Assembly (NCBI GenBank): GCA_035079385.1
Contig: JAVHKY010000060.1
Location: 248,001 to 312,000 of the forward strand
From: Aspidiotus rigidus
Taxonomy: Eukaryota; Arthropoda; Insecta; Hemiptera; Diaspididae
DNA: 64,000 nucleotides
Direction: 5' to 3'
Shown here: positions 22,961 to 35,779 of the stretch, one piece after another
Layout of the letters: each line of letters opens with the position of its first letter
Position numbering within the stretch: position 1 is the first letter of the stretch
Position numbers and translations under genes: made by a program
Notes under the pieces: model-generated
Seen by the model: only the letters and a program-made list of their open reading frames with translations
What the model was told of the DNA's origin: nothing
Databases searched by the model: none

Positions 22961-25900
22961 ATATCATTTATGGGATGTATAACAGGGTATGAGTAGAACC
23001 ATACGATCACAAGCACATAGAACTTATAACACTAAACCTGTTGACACGGCTCTACCATCAGGATGGACGAGACTTACACATAAGACAAGAGTTCGTACTT
23101 CATCGCACGTCGTAACTAAATCTAATCCTCGAATTAATCGCAACCAACATTAATATGTATTCGACTCCTACCACAATTCCCCTCCACCTGAGAGGACCGG
23201 CTCGGACTAGCTCAATCGAGCGCTAAGGGTATGAATACATCTTTTTTAGGGGGTGAGTAACTGAAGATAGACCACGGTTAGTTTTTGGCAATATTTGGCT
23301 TGATTGACTGGTCATTGATATTTAATCTAAAGAGAGGCAGTGACTCTCAATACGTTTTGCATTATGAGAAGGAAAGTCGTGTACTACTTACGTTTCGGTT
23401 ACTCTCTCATGAAGCGATTAATTCGTATTATTCATTCATATTATTATTATTATCATCATTATTATTGCTGTATTGTTACTGTTAATGATTGTGAAGTGTT
23501 GGGACATAAGTATGTGTATTCAGTCCTTTTTCCATTTCTCTTCTTCTAGCGCAATGATTACTCGTAGGCAGAGGTGAAAATTATGTTGAATAATTGGGGG
23601 TATCAGAATCGCAATGAGAGCATGAAAGAGGGATGAGATAAGCGATGAGATGAGTGTGTGTTCTCTACAGCAACCAACATTAAAAGGTGCTAGAGAATCG
23701 GAGTTGATCAAGAATGAATTAGAGGGGCAAAAGATGGTGAGGATGTGTGTGTGTGTCTTATTGAGAAAACGACTCATTGAATAAATTGCAGTACTGGAGT
23801 TAACGTTTGAATAAACAACTTAGTTGTAGGTAGAGGTGAAAAGTCATGTGCTGCTTACGCGGCTGCGTAAGAATTTTTCTTTTTTACCACCATACGTATA
23901 GGCCTACCGTATAGGCCTATCGGTTAGGCTATTTCTTCCCATACATGTATCGTGCTAAATATTCCACCCTTACTAAACGAAAACTTTTTCGTTTCAACTC
24001 ATCTTCTCCCACCGTGTTGTTTATGTGATAAACCAAGTCGAATCAAGAGGGGGGAGGGAATTTTTGCACGGAAACGAGATGATGAGCTGACGGTGGGTCG
24101 AGAGAGTTTGTTTTTGAAAAGATATGGGTACGATCATGTAGTTATGAAAAGAAAAATTTTAAACTTTCTCATTAAAAGTTCGAATTGCCTTTGATTCGAA
24201 TTATGTAAAAATGCATTGTGAGTCTTTTTGATTATCAATTTTTCATGCGTTAATTTTTCCAAAAGTTCTTGCTATCGAAAGGTGAGTACGCGTTTCCGGA
24301 TTAGATGAAACAATACGTGATCTAGATATCTGCTTTTGAATGATGGCTGAACCACTCAAACGCAAGTTTGCCTCATATTTGTTCACATATACTTAATCAA
24401 GATTATTCTATTAATTAGCTTATAGTTTCTTTAGATGTTCAATTTTGAAGAATATTAATTTTGAGTTGAATAAATGTGTCACGTAAATTTTACTGCATTC
24501 GTCCTTTTCTATCGATTAGCAATAAACAGCTCGAAGCTAGACCTGTGAAAAGAAAATAAAAAAAAATGATTTGCACAATTATTGTGAACGTTATTTCGAC
24601 CACCTAACCCTTCTTTTTTGGTCCGATTTCTAAATAATTTAGCAGTCGCATGGTCTATATTTTTCTGAATTTTATTGATAGATTTTTCACTCGATCCTCG
24701 TTTTATTTTTTTATTATGCTCACCACGTCTTTGTGAGTGCACGATGTCAATTTTCTTCTATGAATTATTATCAAGTACTACGGATAAATAACGATGACGA
24801 CAAACTGATTTTCTCTAGTTTAGTAAGTAAGTGGAGCTTATATCGACGACAACTTTAGCTTCTTCTAGCATCAGCTTTCTTATAGCCTAAGTGATCTCAA
24901 AAAGTGAACCAAAAATGGATCTCTTTTCTATCCTCGGACCGCCCCGCCCTTCTTAGGAGTATTCTTACTCCCTTCTGAGCTAGTCTGGGTCTCATCGAAA
25001 CGGATGAGACCGGGATCCTGAAGTGGACGGTATGCTAGTGGCCTGCAGGCTATGTCTACTTGAAAGCTTAGCCAGAGTTAACAAGATCATTTGATTTGGT
25101 TGCTGTCTCAATAAATTATACGTTATCAATGTTTTTCTGTACGGTTCCTGTCATGTTTGAGTACCTACCTTCTCCGCGCTTACTCTTGTTACATCACAGT
25201 GTCAATAAATATTCTTAATTAAATTGTTGTGTATGTAAATATGAGTATCTAACTTGCATTATAGATGAGATATTTTTTCACAAAATTCGGTGTCGAATTA
25301 AGTACCTCTAATCGCAATACGTACTCATCAGTCTTACACGCACTCAATAGCGTAACTATGTGATAGCGCGTATTACTTTGTTGTACAACTATCTAAATCT
25401 GCAATGATCCGAATCGTTGACATTATATTGAAGCAGTATTTTAGTTTTCCTTCTGTAGAACCTACTACCCGTAAGCTGTACGCACAAACATAAAATATAT
25501 GGGTGCGTATTGTTGCTATTGACTCGTGTTGAAGAAGAGACCTAGAAAGTTGCGTGTCTAGTGTGTGAGAATACAATTTGACCGGAAGAGGAAACTGACG
25601 TCGTAGATTTTTAAAACTTTTTATTTTTCATACTTATAATGTCAGATCGAATCGGTACGCGAATGCCTTTTGCCCTAGTATGCATTCGCAGCATCGATGA
25701 TGTTGCAGTTGGGCTAGGAAAATAAACTGCATTTCCGTTTACTCACAATACTGGTCGCGTCGTACGCATTTTCCGGTATCATTTATCATACAAAGTTTCT
25801 TTCGACCACCTAGCTTATAACGAGGGATGCCTAAGGATTCAGTGAATAAAATGGGTAAAAAGTATTTTAAAAATATCTACTATTCGTATATGTATGTGTA

Positions 25901-26125
25901 GGCTACCGTAGGTAGTCGCAAATAAATAAGAAATGCAGGAACATTTTCGATTAATCATCATCTATTTTCATTATTGATTTTTCGAAGAAAAGGAGGTACA
26001 TATAGCATTGACCTTCTCCGTGGGCGCAATTTAAGCGAGTACAGAACTTTTTTGCGTTTCAGAGTGTGTAGATTACGAGCACAGACAGTATGGTTGAGAT
26101 TCATTTTCGTTAAACACTTATGGAC
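22961..26125. other. Long intergenic stretch, no gene recognised
   Basis: Only simple signals are seen. There is a (GT)n run at 23744-23757, a duplicated phrase GTAGGyAGAGGTGAAAA at 23563 and 23827, and a hairpin-forming GGTCTCATCGAAACGGATGAGACC at 24990-25013. Frames of 60-90 codons here have no domain and no supporting splice context. Confidence 0.4.
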
Positions 26126-26359
26126 ATGATTAAGTAAAAACGGCTTTGCTCGCACTATTTTTTTATTATAATTACTCGTACAAACAAGTAAAATTTAAGC
26201 GAGGTTTACGTTTCAACGTACTACGACGTCTTCAGATTGGTTCTGAGGAAGACGTCGTATAGTACGTTGAAACGGAAACCTCCCTTAAATTTTACTTGTT
26301 TGTACGAGTATAATTATAATAAAAAAATAGTGCGAGCAAAGCCGTTCTTACTTAATCAT
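26126..26359. repeat. Near-perfect 234-bp palindrome (snap-back MITE)
   Basis: Two arms of about 108-112 bp are inverted copies with a few mismatches around a 14-nt loop at 26234-26247. The outer end ATGATTAAGTAA(A/G)AACGGC occurs on both sides. A shortened relative (GGCTTCGCTTGCACTATTATAACTATACAAATAAAAT) lies within the foldback at 28595-28640, supporting a dispersed family. Confidence 0.9.
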
Positions 26360-28211
26360 TGATATTCTTTGCACGAAAAAATCATTAGCACTTAGGGACA
26401 TAATTTGTGGCAAGGTTAATCTCGGAAACGATTGAATGAATTTACTTGAAAGTGAAATACAGGCCTAGTAATTCGGAAAATCTTCGAAGGGGAAATATTA
26501 AATTGTATGAAAGAAAAAAATTGTTTGAACGACAAAAAATTAAGAGCAATTGACAAAAATATAATTTAAAATTACAAAAAGAGAGCTCAAGAAAAGTATT
26601 GAATGCTTTCAAACCAAATGAAACTGTAAGAGATCCCTAGAGCATGAGTTTGATAAGAGATCACTTAACGAAGGGGGTTTAATGAGAACAGAGGAAACAC
26701 ATGTTGATTGCGATCAGATTTAATTGAAATGGACTCACTTAATTTGATACAGCTTAAATCAACGAAAAAATCGAAATGAACGCGGTGATAACAATGAGAA
26801 AAGAATTTACGTGAAAAGGGCGAAATTAACGAGTAACTGCGCGAACGTGAAAACAGTGCAATGATTAAGAAAAACAAAACGTGAAATGATAACTAGATTA
26901 ATTCGCGGGTCTTATAAAGGAAACATGACAACACACCGAAGACGTCAACGAAATCGTATTTTAAAATTCGAACTCTTTGATTAGGCTAGCTGGAAGAGCT
27001 TATATAGGGAATTAACAATGGAAGGATGTGGAGTATTATAGCAGGTAATCGGGTAGTGTAAAGTATCGAAAGAGGTTCGGAAAAATATGTAGAAAACAAT
27101 ATGATCTTAACGGTTAACGGAAAATTTGGTAGGCTGGATATCGAAAGAGATTCGTAACAAGACGTAGGAATAAATACGATCGTAACGGGATTGTTGAATA
27201 AATTTGTGTTATTATAAAGAATCGTAAATATTGAAGTGTAAGTGACGGGTGTATTTCATACAGAAACGAAGAAAACACAAAAAACAATACCTATGGTTCA
27301 GCCGGGTAAAGTACGGTAGACGAGGCAAAATATAAATGGTTATATTAAATAAAAATTTCAATACGGTATCAATAATCATTATCACTCATCATGACCTTTG
27401 AGTGCAACCTTTGGAGAAATTCCACATGTAGATTATAGCAACGCCTACTCCATGATTGTCCGAATGGTGCTAAATTAAATACCACTCTTGAATTCTGAAA
27501 ATTTTCAAAGCGCCGAAAACTTTGGCCTATGTTCATAAATTTTCGGTAAATTGTACGACGAAGGAGGGATAGGATTCAAGATTAGAAGGACGGCTTTGAA
27601 TTATTGTACCTCGACTGTAATAATTAAATGATGGAATTTTGTTTTTGCAAGGGTTAAATCTACCTACGTTAGTTTTTAGAAAAACCACTGAAAGACCTAA
27701 TTTTTCGACGTTCCAGAATATATCGTAGGTAACCTTTATTATCAAGAAACAACAAAAATATTTAAAAAATTAAACTCGGTGTGCTGACGAAGTTGGTTAA
27801 ATTGACATCATCATCATAACTGAACTGAACTAAAAAGAAAAAACAAAGAGTTTAAATTGAAAAAACTACTGTTACTAAACTAAACAAAAATAATATTACC
27901 GTAACAACTTCTTTAATCAAACATCCACCCACCGCCGTATCCTTCATATTCTTATAGCCTTCCTCATGGATGAATAATTATTTTTAGTTACTTACATATT
28001 CAATCTTCCTCTATAATATGAACGAACAGTCTAGACTTTCACTAGGCACTGCCGCCTTCTATAGGAAAATATTACGGTACCTACTGCTGTAAGATTTTAC
28101 ATTATGTCTGTTTGATTACAAAAGTTTTTAATATTTTGTTTAGTACCTAGAATTGTTGTTACCGTTTGGTGCATGGTAACAATAATATTTTCAATTAAAA
28201 TAATAGCCATT
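26360..28211. other. Intergenic, no gene recognised
   Basis: AT-rich, scattered short frames without domains. Nothing supported. Confidence 0.4.
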
Positions 28212-28852
28212 TCCTAAAGCGAATGCATGATGTAGTCACGAGTCCAAGTTTCATGAAACGAACCGAAGACGAGTGCACAAGTGACTCATCACGAACTAAT
28301 AGACCGTGCATAATATTTCGAAAATTTTTTCTTATACTTACGTACAAATTACGTACATAGCTGCAGGGTATAGCCCGTGACTTGAACCTGTGAGTAAACT
28401 AGCTAGTTTATCTACCGAAAATGGCTACCCGTGGCTAAAACAGCTAGTTTACCTATCAAAAACAGCTGATTAATGTCCAGTTTTACCAGCAAGTATAAAA
28501 ATAGTATATTTTCTTATACGTGCTGGCAAAACTGACCATTAATCAGCTGTTTTCGATAGGTAAACTAGCTGTTTTAAGAACGAAGTGAAAATGGCTTCGC
28601 TTGCACTATTATAACTATACAAATAAAATTATAAAAAAAGGTTGACGTTCGACGGTACTAAGACGTGTCACGGGTAGCCATTTTTGGTAGATAAACAACC
28701 TAGCTGGTTTAGTCACAGGTTCAAGTCACGGGTTATACCCTGCAGCTGTGTACGTAATTTGTACGTAAATTGCACGTATAATTTGAACGTATAAAGAAAA
28801 TTTTTCTATTATACACGGTCCATCAGCTCGTGATAAGTCACTCGCTTTAGGA
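28212..28852. repeat. Nested foldback element
   Basis: Outer inverted arms (TCCTAAAGCGA at 28212 and TCGCTTTAGGA at 28842) continue through GACCGTGyATAATA, TACGTACAAATTACGTACAnAGCTGCAGGGTATA and GGCTACCCGTG. Between them sits an inner palindrome (28436-28577, AAACAGCTAGTTTACC and its inverse). The right outer arm is separated from the inner palindrome by a piece related to the 26126-26359 palindrome, so the element was itself hit by another. No coding frame. Confidence 0.8.
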
Positions 28853-29394
28853 CCTTCTATAATGAATAATAACTATTTCTATAAATTATATTACAAATAA
28901 AACGAAATTCAATCAACAAAATAAATACTCTAACGTCATTGGCTGACTAATTTTTCTTTCATACTAATCTAGCTGTGGGTAAAATTAAACTTTGACAGCA
29001 CCATAGATGCAGTCAAAACGCCATATATTTCAACATCATGTATAGGAAAAAAATTATAGTTTTTAGGTTCGGTGCTCGTCCTACAAGGCACGAACCACTT
29101 GCAATCGTCTTTTCTTTTTTTCTTCAGTTTTGCAATAATTGTTGTTCTCCGACCTTTCGATGTCGAGTTGCTATGTGATATCGATTTATAAATCAATTGT
29201 TCTATACATTCATTTTAGAGAAGAGTAATGTTTGCGAAAGAAAATGAAGAAGTTGTTGATCGTTTTTGTTTTTCCTTAAGGTTTTGCGATTTTATTTTCC
29301 AATATCAGTGTGATACTCATTATACAATTATTACATTTAGTTTGTTTGTATTTTGTGTGTTTGTAGTATTGGGTGAAAAATGATGTGATGTAAT

Positions 29395-29667
29395 CTTAGA
29401 CCATATAGTACATAGACCGCTAACAATGATGAAAAGCTTGTCGGAACATAGGAGACTCTGTAAGTCGGTAAGGTCTCACGGCGTTAATGTGAGTGGGAGT
29501 GGCATCGCTCACATCCCCTTACGTCGCATGCACCGTCGCATGCACCGAACCATCCATATCACACCTTTCCGACTTACAGCCAACCTCCTATGCTCCGACA
29601 ACTTTAACGTCATTTACATAGGCTATCAGCATAGGCTATCAGCGGTCTATGTACTATATGGTCTAAG
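29395..29667. mobile_element. 273-bp MITE with 8-bp duplication
   Basis: Terminal inverted repeats CTTAGACCATATAGTACATAGACCGCT (left) and their inverse (right), flanked by perfect GATGTAAT at 29387-29394 and 29668-29675. Subterminal regions are also partly inverted (TGTCGGAnCATAGGAG, GTAAGTCGG). An 8-bp duplication suggests hAT. The 82-codon frame inside is not a gene. Confidence 0.88.
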
Positions 29668-29730
29668 GATGTAATGCTGTCGTATCTTTCCTATCATAAT
29701 TGATTTTTATTTCTGCGGGAATCACAAGGA

Positions 29731-29784
29731 TCTTCTGGGGGGGGGGTGTGGACCCCCAACCCCCCCTTCTTGCGTACGCCACTG
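29731..29784. mobile_element. hAT-like terminal fragment
   Basis: The right end (inverse of CAGTGGCGTACGCAAGAAGG) at 29765-29784 matches the usual hAT terminus. G-run/C-run pairing resembles the MITE at 7345. No left terminus or duplication was found. Confidence 0.5.
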
Positions 29785-29828
29785 CTATAATTACAGTATA
29801 TTACTTCGGTCAGTGGTGGTATTATCAA

Positions 29829-29970
29829 GCAGAGTTCTGCCGTACAAAATAAAATGGACGTATCCAGGGGAAATTAGCAAAAACGGGTATTGTTGTAGAG
29901 AAGGCGAAGGATCTTTTTCCATAGATTGTGAATATGGAGATATCCATTCTATTTTGTACGGCAGAATCAG
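29829..29970. repeat. Small inverted-repeat element
   Basis: TTCTGCCGTACAAAATAAAATGGA at 29831 and TCCATTCTATTTTGTACGGCAGAA at 29944 are inverted copies. A related TTGTACGGCAGAA occurs at 38793. No clear target duplication. Confidence 0.55.
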
Positions 29971-31873
29971 AAAGCTAGCTCAAAGTGTAAAGCCACACGT
30001 TGAAGAAGTTGTGGAAAGTTACTCGCTCAACATAGAAATCCAGAAGTTGAAAGCCTAAAGACTGAATGCGTCAATGAAAATAGATAATATTCAAAAGCCA
30101 AAAAAAGCGAAAGAGTTTTGAGATCTGTGCACAAACTTCTTCCAGTCTGGTACAGGGTGCTTGTATTAACGATCGAATAAACGCCGACAACTGCTTGTAA
30201 CATACCTATCTAAAGATAGTGTCGAGACTGTTGGTACTCCACATGCAGACGTGATGTCTTCACACTCTCAACTTTAATATTCCACTATTGAAACCCACAA
30301 CATGTGCGCACAAGATCACATCTCATGCTCCACTTGTTTAAATATGGCGCGGCGGCGGTAAAGACCTCAAATACTACATTGTAATTTCGCACTAGGTGAT
30401 GAAACAGTTATTGGAGACAGTTCTCTATGTATTACCGCACCTATTTAAGTATAGTGAATATTCAAAGTACTTGAAGTAATTTTGTGGTTAATTTGTTTAA
30501 CCTTGCAACCTGTTAATGGCGAACGGATTGGATAATCAGGTTAGTGAACACGTATACGGAGTCAACCTGTAATTAGTATAACAGCTCGACATCTGAGAGC
30601 TCGCACTGTATTTGGCGGTAGAATTACAATTTCAACATGTCCATTTAGTACGCGGATGGTTTGGATAGTATCAGTTAATTTTTGGTTGTTTGTGGTAAGC
30701 GGGATTTTGGAAATTCATCTCTCCTTTGTTGCAGCTATTGGAGCTGACAATACTTGATAAAAAGCAGAACCAGCTATGTTGATCTTCACAAAATCCACCT
30801 TGATCATGGTCATTGGGGATATTCACATTCCCTTGGTGCTGCTAAAGTTGAAGGCTTGATATCAAGCAAGATCAGTCAATTGGTCTATTAGCGATCAGAC
30901 AACAGATTCTATTTGGCTTCTGTTCTTCCTGGTTTAATGTACAAAGTTGGATCTTTGAAATCTCAACGTTGGTGTGGTTATTGGAGCTACATCTGCTTGA
31001 TTACAAGCGGACTAGCTATTTGAGATTCAGATAATGAATTCTATTTGTCACCTGTTCTCATATGTTTGATTTATTACATTTGTAAGAACTCTGGCAGCGG
31101 ATCACATCTTTGTCAAGAGATGTCTACTAACCTTTCCTATGTAAGACTAATGGGCATTGAATGGGTTCTTTGCCCAATTAGAAGAAGAAGAAGAAGAAGA
31201 AGTAGTGCGCGTATAACACGCAGTGGGGATTCTGAACTTGTAAAAATTGGAAAATGGTGCGTGTTACACTCGCGCGGATACGTATGTATGTTTTATATTC
31301 CGGTATATTCTGTAATCATGTTGTATTTAAAAAATAGTTTGTGAGTTTGTTTAAACATAATTCTTATAGGTAACTTCAGCTTCCACTGCAAGAGGACACT
31401 GTACATTTTGGTTCCGGGAGATTTTGATGTACGGAAAAGAGGAAGGAGGCTACGTTGTGGAGAGTCTCATTTTTAGCGTAGTTTGATTCTGATATTGTAT
31501 TCACCATTGTATGAATTGTATCGTGCGGGACTAATTTACTCGGCTATCAGCCGCGCGGAAATATTTTAGTCATATCCTTGCATAAATACTTCCTTCACGC
31601 CCGCCTGTACACCCTACCCGGCACATCTCGCAACCGGGAACCTGTTTTATAGGAGGGTAATTTGAAGAAAAGTGACGGGCGCCGGGAGGCAAAACGTGGG
31701 ACTTGAAACAGGTGGACTTAGAAAAATACGTATCTACTTCTGAGCTATATATATTTTATACATCGAAACTTTTTTTCGCAAGAAGCAATCTCAAATAACT
31801 GAAAATTGTCTCTCTATCGGTGGGTGTGCGCGTGTCTGTGTTCATTGTGTGACAGAGAAAGAGGTGCTATATT
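29971..31873. other. Intergenic, repeat traces only
   Basis: A (GAA)n run at 31181-31202 directly follows TGGGTTCTTTGCCCAATTA, which looks like the 3' tail of a SINE or LINE but could not be extended to a body. 31636-31755 matches 35780-35900. Confidence 0.4.
31636..31755 (+). repeat. Dispersed repeat D, copy 1
   Basis: AACCTGTTTTATAGGAGGGTAATTTG...GACGGGCGCCG...GTGGGACT matches the element at 35780-35944, but without the right-hand inverted terminus. Confidence 0.65.
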
Positions 31874-32888
31874 TGTTACGCCGAATCCGTCAAATTACCG
31901 AATTTATAAAATTGGCAACTGCTTGCTGAATTTATAAAATCAGCAGAATTTTTTGCCGATTTTATCAAATCGGTAATATTTTGATTCGATCTGAAGTACC
32001 TGGAAGATAAACATCGAGAATATTTTTAAATAAATTTATATGAACACATCAAAAGCAAATTAACATCAAATAATGACGATAATACTTTAGAAATAGGTAC
32101 CGGTAGGTCTGTATAAAATGTTGAACAGTATCCAAAAATAAAATGAATTTTGTTGAGCAAATAATCACGATAATATTTTATAATCGGAAGAAGTCAATCA
32201 TTGTTCGTTCTAATTTTAGTTAATAAGTGCTCGTGCCGTACATATTGCACCTCCAAAAGATGTGCATATAACGAACAGGGGTTGGGGTGCAATTCGGCCC
32301 GCCATCCTGGACGTACATGTGATAATCACAAAGACTGATGTTTTAATATTTCCCGCTGGACTGTATTTTTATAATGACGACGATTGACTTTTTCTGATTT
32401 TTTTATCCATTTATGGTACCCCTGCTCAGTGTCCACTGAGTTGAGACGCACAAGCTCGGGCAAGGAGTACTCTGTGTTAGCGCCGATGTCATTGGCCTAA
32501 ATAAAGATTGCCTTTGTCTACTTATTTTCACCCCTCAACAATATTGAACGTCTTCATGATTCAACTTCACGTGTACAAACTAGTTTCAATCATCACTCGA
32601 AGATGGTCATAGAACGCAATGAAGGAGAAAAATACGATTGGAAAAAAGAGAAAGAAAAATATTACGCAGATCTTCAATTTACCACGATAATTCAGTTGCT
32701 CGTCTCATGAAAGTATAAAAGAGTGAAAAAGAAGAGAAGAAAAAGTTGAAAGATAGGATAAAAAAATATTACCTATTACTTTCAATCTCAATATTTCAGT
32801 TGCAGGCAGACAGTTGCCGATTTCATAAATTCGGCAAAAATTTCTGCCAATCTGATAAAATCGGCAATTTCACGGATTCGGCGTAACA
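31874..32888 (+). mobile_element. Internally deleted Ginger-type element
   Basis: Inverted ends TGTTACGCCGAATCCGTnAAATT at 31874 and its inverse at 32888, with inner palindromic words GCCGATTTTATCAAATCGG and GAATTTATAAAATTnGGCA on both sides. The TGTTACG start is shared with the complete Ginger at 39035. It retains the last 37 codons of a Ginger-type transposase (next entry). Flanks TATT/TACT match in three of four bases. Confidence 0.75.
32225..32338 (+). pseudogene. Cys-rich C-terminal tail of a Ginger transposase
   Basis: The 37-codon segment has the pattern C-x-C-x3-C-x4-C ... C-x4-H-P-G-R-x-C-D-N-H before a stop, which is the same as the C-terminal tail of the transposase at 39458-41292 (CTCRSQNC ... 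CHPDRSCDNH). The remainder of the gene (zinc finger and DDE core) is missing from this element. It is therefore a 3' gene remnant in a deletion derivative. Confidence 0.7.
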
Positions 32889-34199
32889 TACTGTAGAGTA
32901 GACGTATATTCAATCAACGTTCAAAGTGAAATACACATAGGATTAGCGAATCGTTGCGTCGCGTCGCGTCGCGGCATACGTAGCATGTGTATATGTACGA
33001 GTACCTATACTCTATGTACGTACCTATGTTTCCTTGCACTTGCATTGCGTACTCGCGTTAGGTTGTACTGTGTATGGAAAAATGTTAACATAGCTTCAAC
33101 GAGTGTGATGTGAATGATTGTGTGTTACTCGTACTTACAATGATTAGGTGTTCACAAATACCGTATACTCTATATGTGCGTATACCAAAATACATGTGTC
33201 GCTCGCTATACAGTAGAGGTACGCCGTATTCAATTCTCGCATGCGTTGCGTTGCGTTGTGAGCTTGTATAACATGGAAAATACATTAAACGTCTATCCGG
33301 CTTTCATTTTCTACTGTGCGTCCGTCCCTGCGCGTTCTGATGAATACTTTGCTGACACTGCAATATGTAGGGCCTAAATAACAAACTCATGTTAACAGGA
33401 CGACATGACAACTAAAAGGCCATAATTATTATGTAGTCAGTGCGTTCGTCTCAATGCAGAGTGCATTGTAGAACAGAAACTGTATAATACACGCGATGAT
33501 ACTGATACTACTGCGTTTACTTACTCAACTTAATACTTCCTAAGCAGTAAACAGTACCAGTGCAGATTTGTGAAAGTTAAATTTTTTACCCTCCTTCATA
33601 GGGGGTTACCCGCAGTTTGTCCGAACATATGCGGTTACCTTCAAACAGTTTTCTCTCTTAAAATGATGTGCATATACTTCGTTTAATAAGGGCAGCAATC
33701 CTGATTGATCCAACAGAGGAAGGGTATTATTACAATTACAATAGAAACTATGGTCATATCCACACACACACACACACACACACATCTCACGTACTTACAT
33801 TACGCGACTAATTTAATACATGCACATTGCACACACATTATACAACATTTCTCAATTTTATTAACGGCTTAGAAAATATACTCTTTACTATTTTTTTTCC
33901 TCTTCTCGCGATTTGTCTACGCAGTTATGTCCATCAGTCCTTTAAATTTCCCAGCAGTAAGTACTTGTGCAACGCCCTCTGTGTGATGCGGTTACTATCA
34001 AACAGGTTTCTCTCTTATGGTATAGTTCTAATTACATTTTATGAGTGCAGATTTACTCCCTCCTTCCATCAATGATTCTCCCGGTCGCTATACACGAAAA
34101 TCACGATCTGCTAAAGGAAAATTAGGTGTACTTCCTAATGAAAATTGAATTAACGAATGAAATCGGTGATACTTTAGCCGCAAATTTTATTTTAAAACT
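32889..34199. other. Intergenic, no gene recognised
   Basis: Includes GCGTCGCGTCGCGTCGCGG at 32956-32974, a (CA)n run at 33760-33784 and a diverged direct repeat (TGCGGTTACCTTCAAACAGTTTTCTCTCTTA at 33630 and 33988). No coding region supported. Confidence 0.4.
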
Positions 34200-34491
34200 G
34201 TAAACGTTTTCGGGCAAAACCCATTATCAATACTGATCGGAAATGTACATAATTATGTGTATGTATAAAGTACAAAAAAGCACCGCTTAAAACATAAAAA
34301 TAAAGAGAACGTTGAACTTGCTAACGAAAGCTTCCTTCTCTTCACGGCGTTGATAAATAAGATACTCGTATTTGATGAGTAATTTTAATGTTATTACGTA
34401 TCCACGTATTTTGTAAGCGGTACCTTTTTGTACCTCATATATGTATATTTCCGATCAGTTTGATAATATGGGCTTTGCCCGAAAACGTTAC
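34200..34491. mobile_element. MITE with about 95-bp inverted ends
   Basis: GTAAACGTTTTCGGGCAAAACCCATTATCAATACTGATCGGAAATGTACATA at the left and its inverse (GTAACGTTTTCGGGCAAAGCCC...) at the right. The arms diverge by about 15 percent. No clear duplication of flanks. Confidence 0.7.
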
Positions 34492-34648
34492 CGAATGTGA
34501 TAACCAACATGGCGGATGAGTTAGCTAATTCTGGGTATCTGTACCGGATATAATCATCCCAAAGTAGTAAACGGTAGCAGCCTCGGTTGAAATTGAAACG
34601 TATGATAGTGTGTTGTTGTATTGAATGAGATATTAATTAATTAGATAC

Positions 34649-35291
34649 TTGTGTACGTGCATACGCTAAGGGCCCACTTGGTCGGTATAGAGTTATAAGT
34701 GGAGTGTGAAAGTAGATGAAATTCTGAGTCCAACAAGACCTTCTTGAAATTGTTAGGTCAAAAATTCATGTCAGGAAAGTTGTATTGAAGTTGAAAATTG
34801 GAGAATCGGGGTTTTACGAAATCGGCTAATAAAAATTGCATTATGGAAGTTTACAATGTTTCGTAAAATTTATGTAAAATGTTTAGACTTCTGGAAAAAT
34901 TTGATTTTCTTGAGAAAAAAACATTCTGGAATGAAGAATAATAAGTTTGTATTAATTACTAGAGTGTAAGAGTCAAATTAAAAAAAAAAAAAATGAAAAT
35001 TGATCCAGTAGTTGATGAGCTACAGTGTTTCAAAGTTTTTTGTCACAGATGAAGAGATTACGAAGTGTCACAGAACAAAATATGAAGATCTCACTTCCTC
35101 ATGATTTTGTTCAATTTATAGGTTTTATCTCATGAAAAGAATCTTACTACAGGAAAGCTGAGGTTTTTTTATACAATGATACATTAAAATACAAAAAATC
35201 ACAATTTGGACCTACTTTCAAACTTTTGCAATTTTAAGAAGAACTGTGATCGACCAAGTGGGCCCTTTTCATATATGCACGTACACACTTA
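34649..35291. mobile_element. Non-autonomous TIR element (GGGCCCACTTGGTCG ends)
   Basis: GGGCCCACTTGGTCG at 34670-34684 is inverted at 35251-35265, and the inverted match continues outside it (GTGTACGTGCATA at 34651 against TATGCACGTACAC at 35275). The true ends may therefore be about 20 bp further out than the GC-rich block. The AT-rich interior has no frame. Confidence 0.7.
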
Positions 35292-35436
35292 TTGATAAAT
35301 AATGAGTTAGCTTGGTGTTCGTTCGGTTTCCTTCTAATCAATGGGGTATCCGAGAATTGAAATTTTTTTTCCTTTCTCTTTCTCGTTCTGGTGTTACCTA
35401 GAATTCTAGGCTGATGAGAAAGAAAGATTCCCGGTC

Positions 35437-35580
35437 ACTTTCACAAAGCGATTCTCACGAAAAATACATTTCACGAAAGAAAATTTCACGAAAATCTTTT
35501 TACAAAAACTATTTTTTGAGAAAATTTTCCCACAAAAACTTCTCACGAAAAGACTTTCACGAAAATTTTGTCACGGAAGA
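35437..35580. repeat. Cluster of TTTCACGAAAA words
   Basis: CTCACGAAAA / TTTCACGAAAA or close variants occur about eight times in 140 bp. The frame across it is Lys/Ser-rich low complexity, not a gene. Confidence 0.7.
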
Positions 35581-35779
35581 GGCTATATTTTTTGGAGATT
35601 ATAATGAACAAGCAGGAAAGAATTGTTTACTATCAAAAATTTATCATCTACGCTACGTTTAAAACAATCGTTGAGCGAGTGCTCGAAGGTATTCCAATTC
35701 GGCGCGATTATCTATACTGACTGTAACTCGATTTTTATCCCACAATCCTGTCGTACATAGCGATCCATTTTCAACACAG

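Noticed and set aside
31045..31344. 99-codon frame with an Arg run
   Set aside because: The Arg run is the (GAA)n microsatellite read in one frame.
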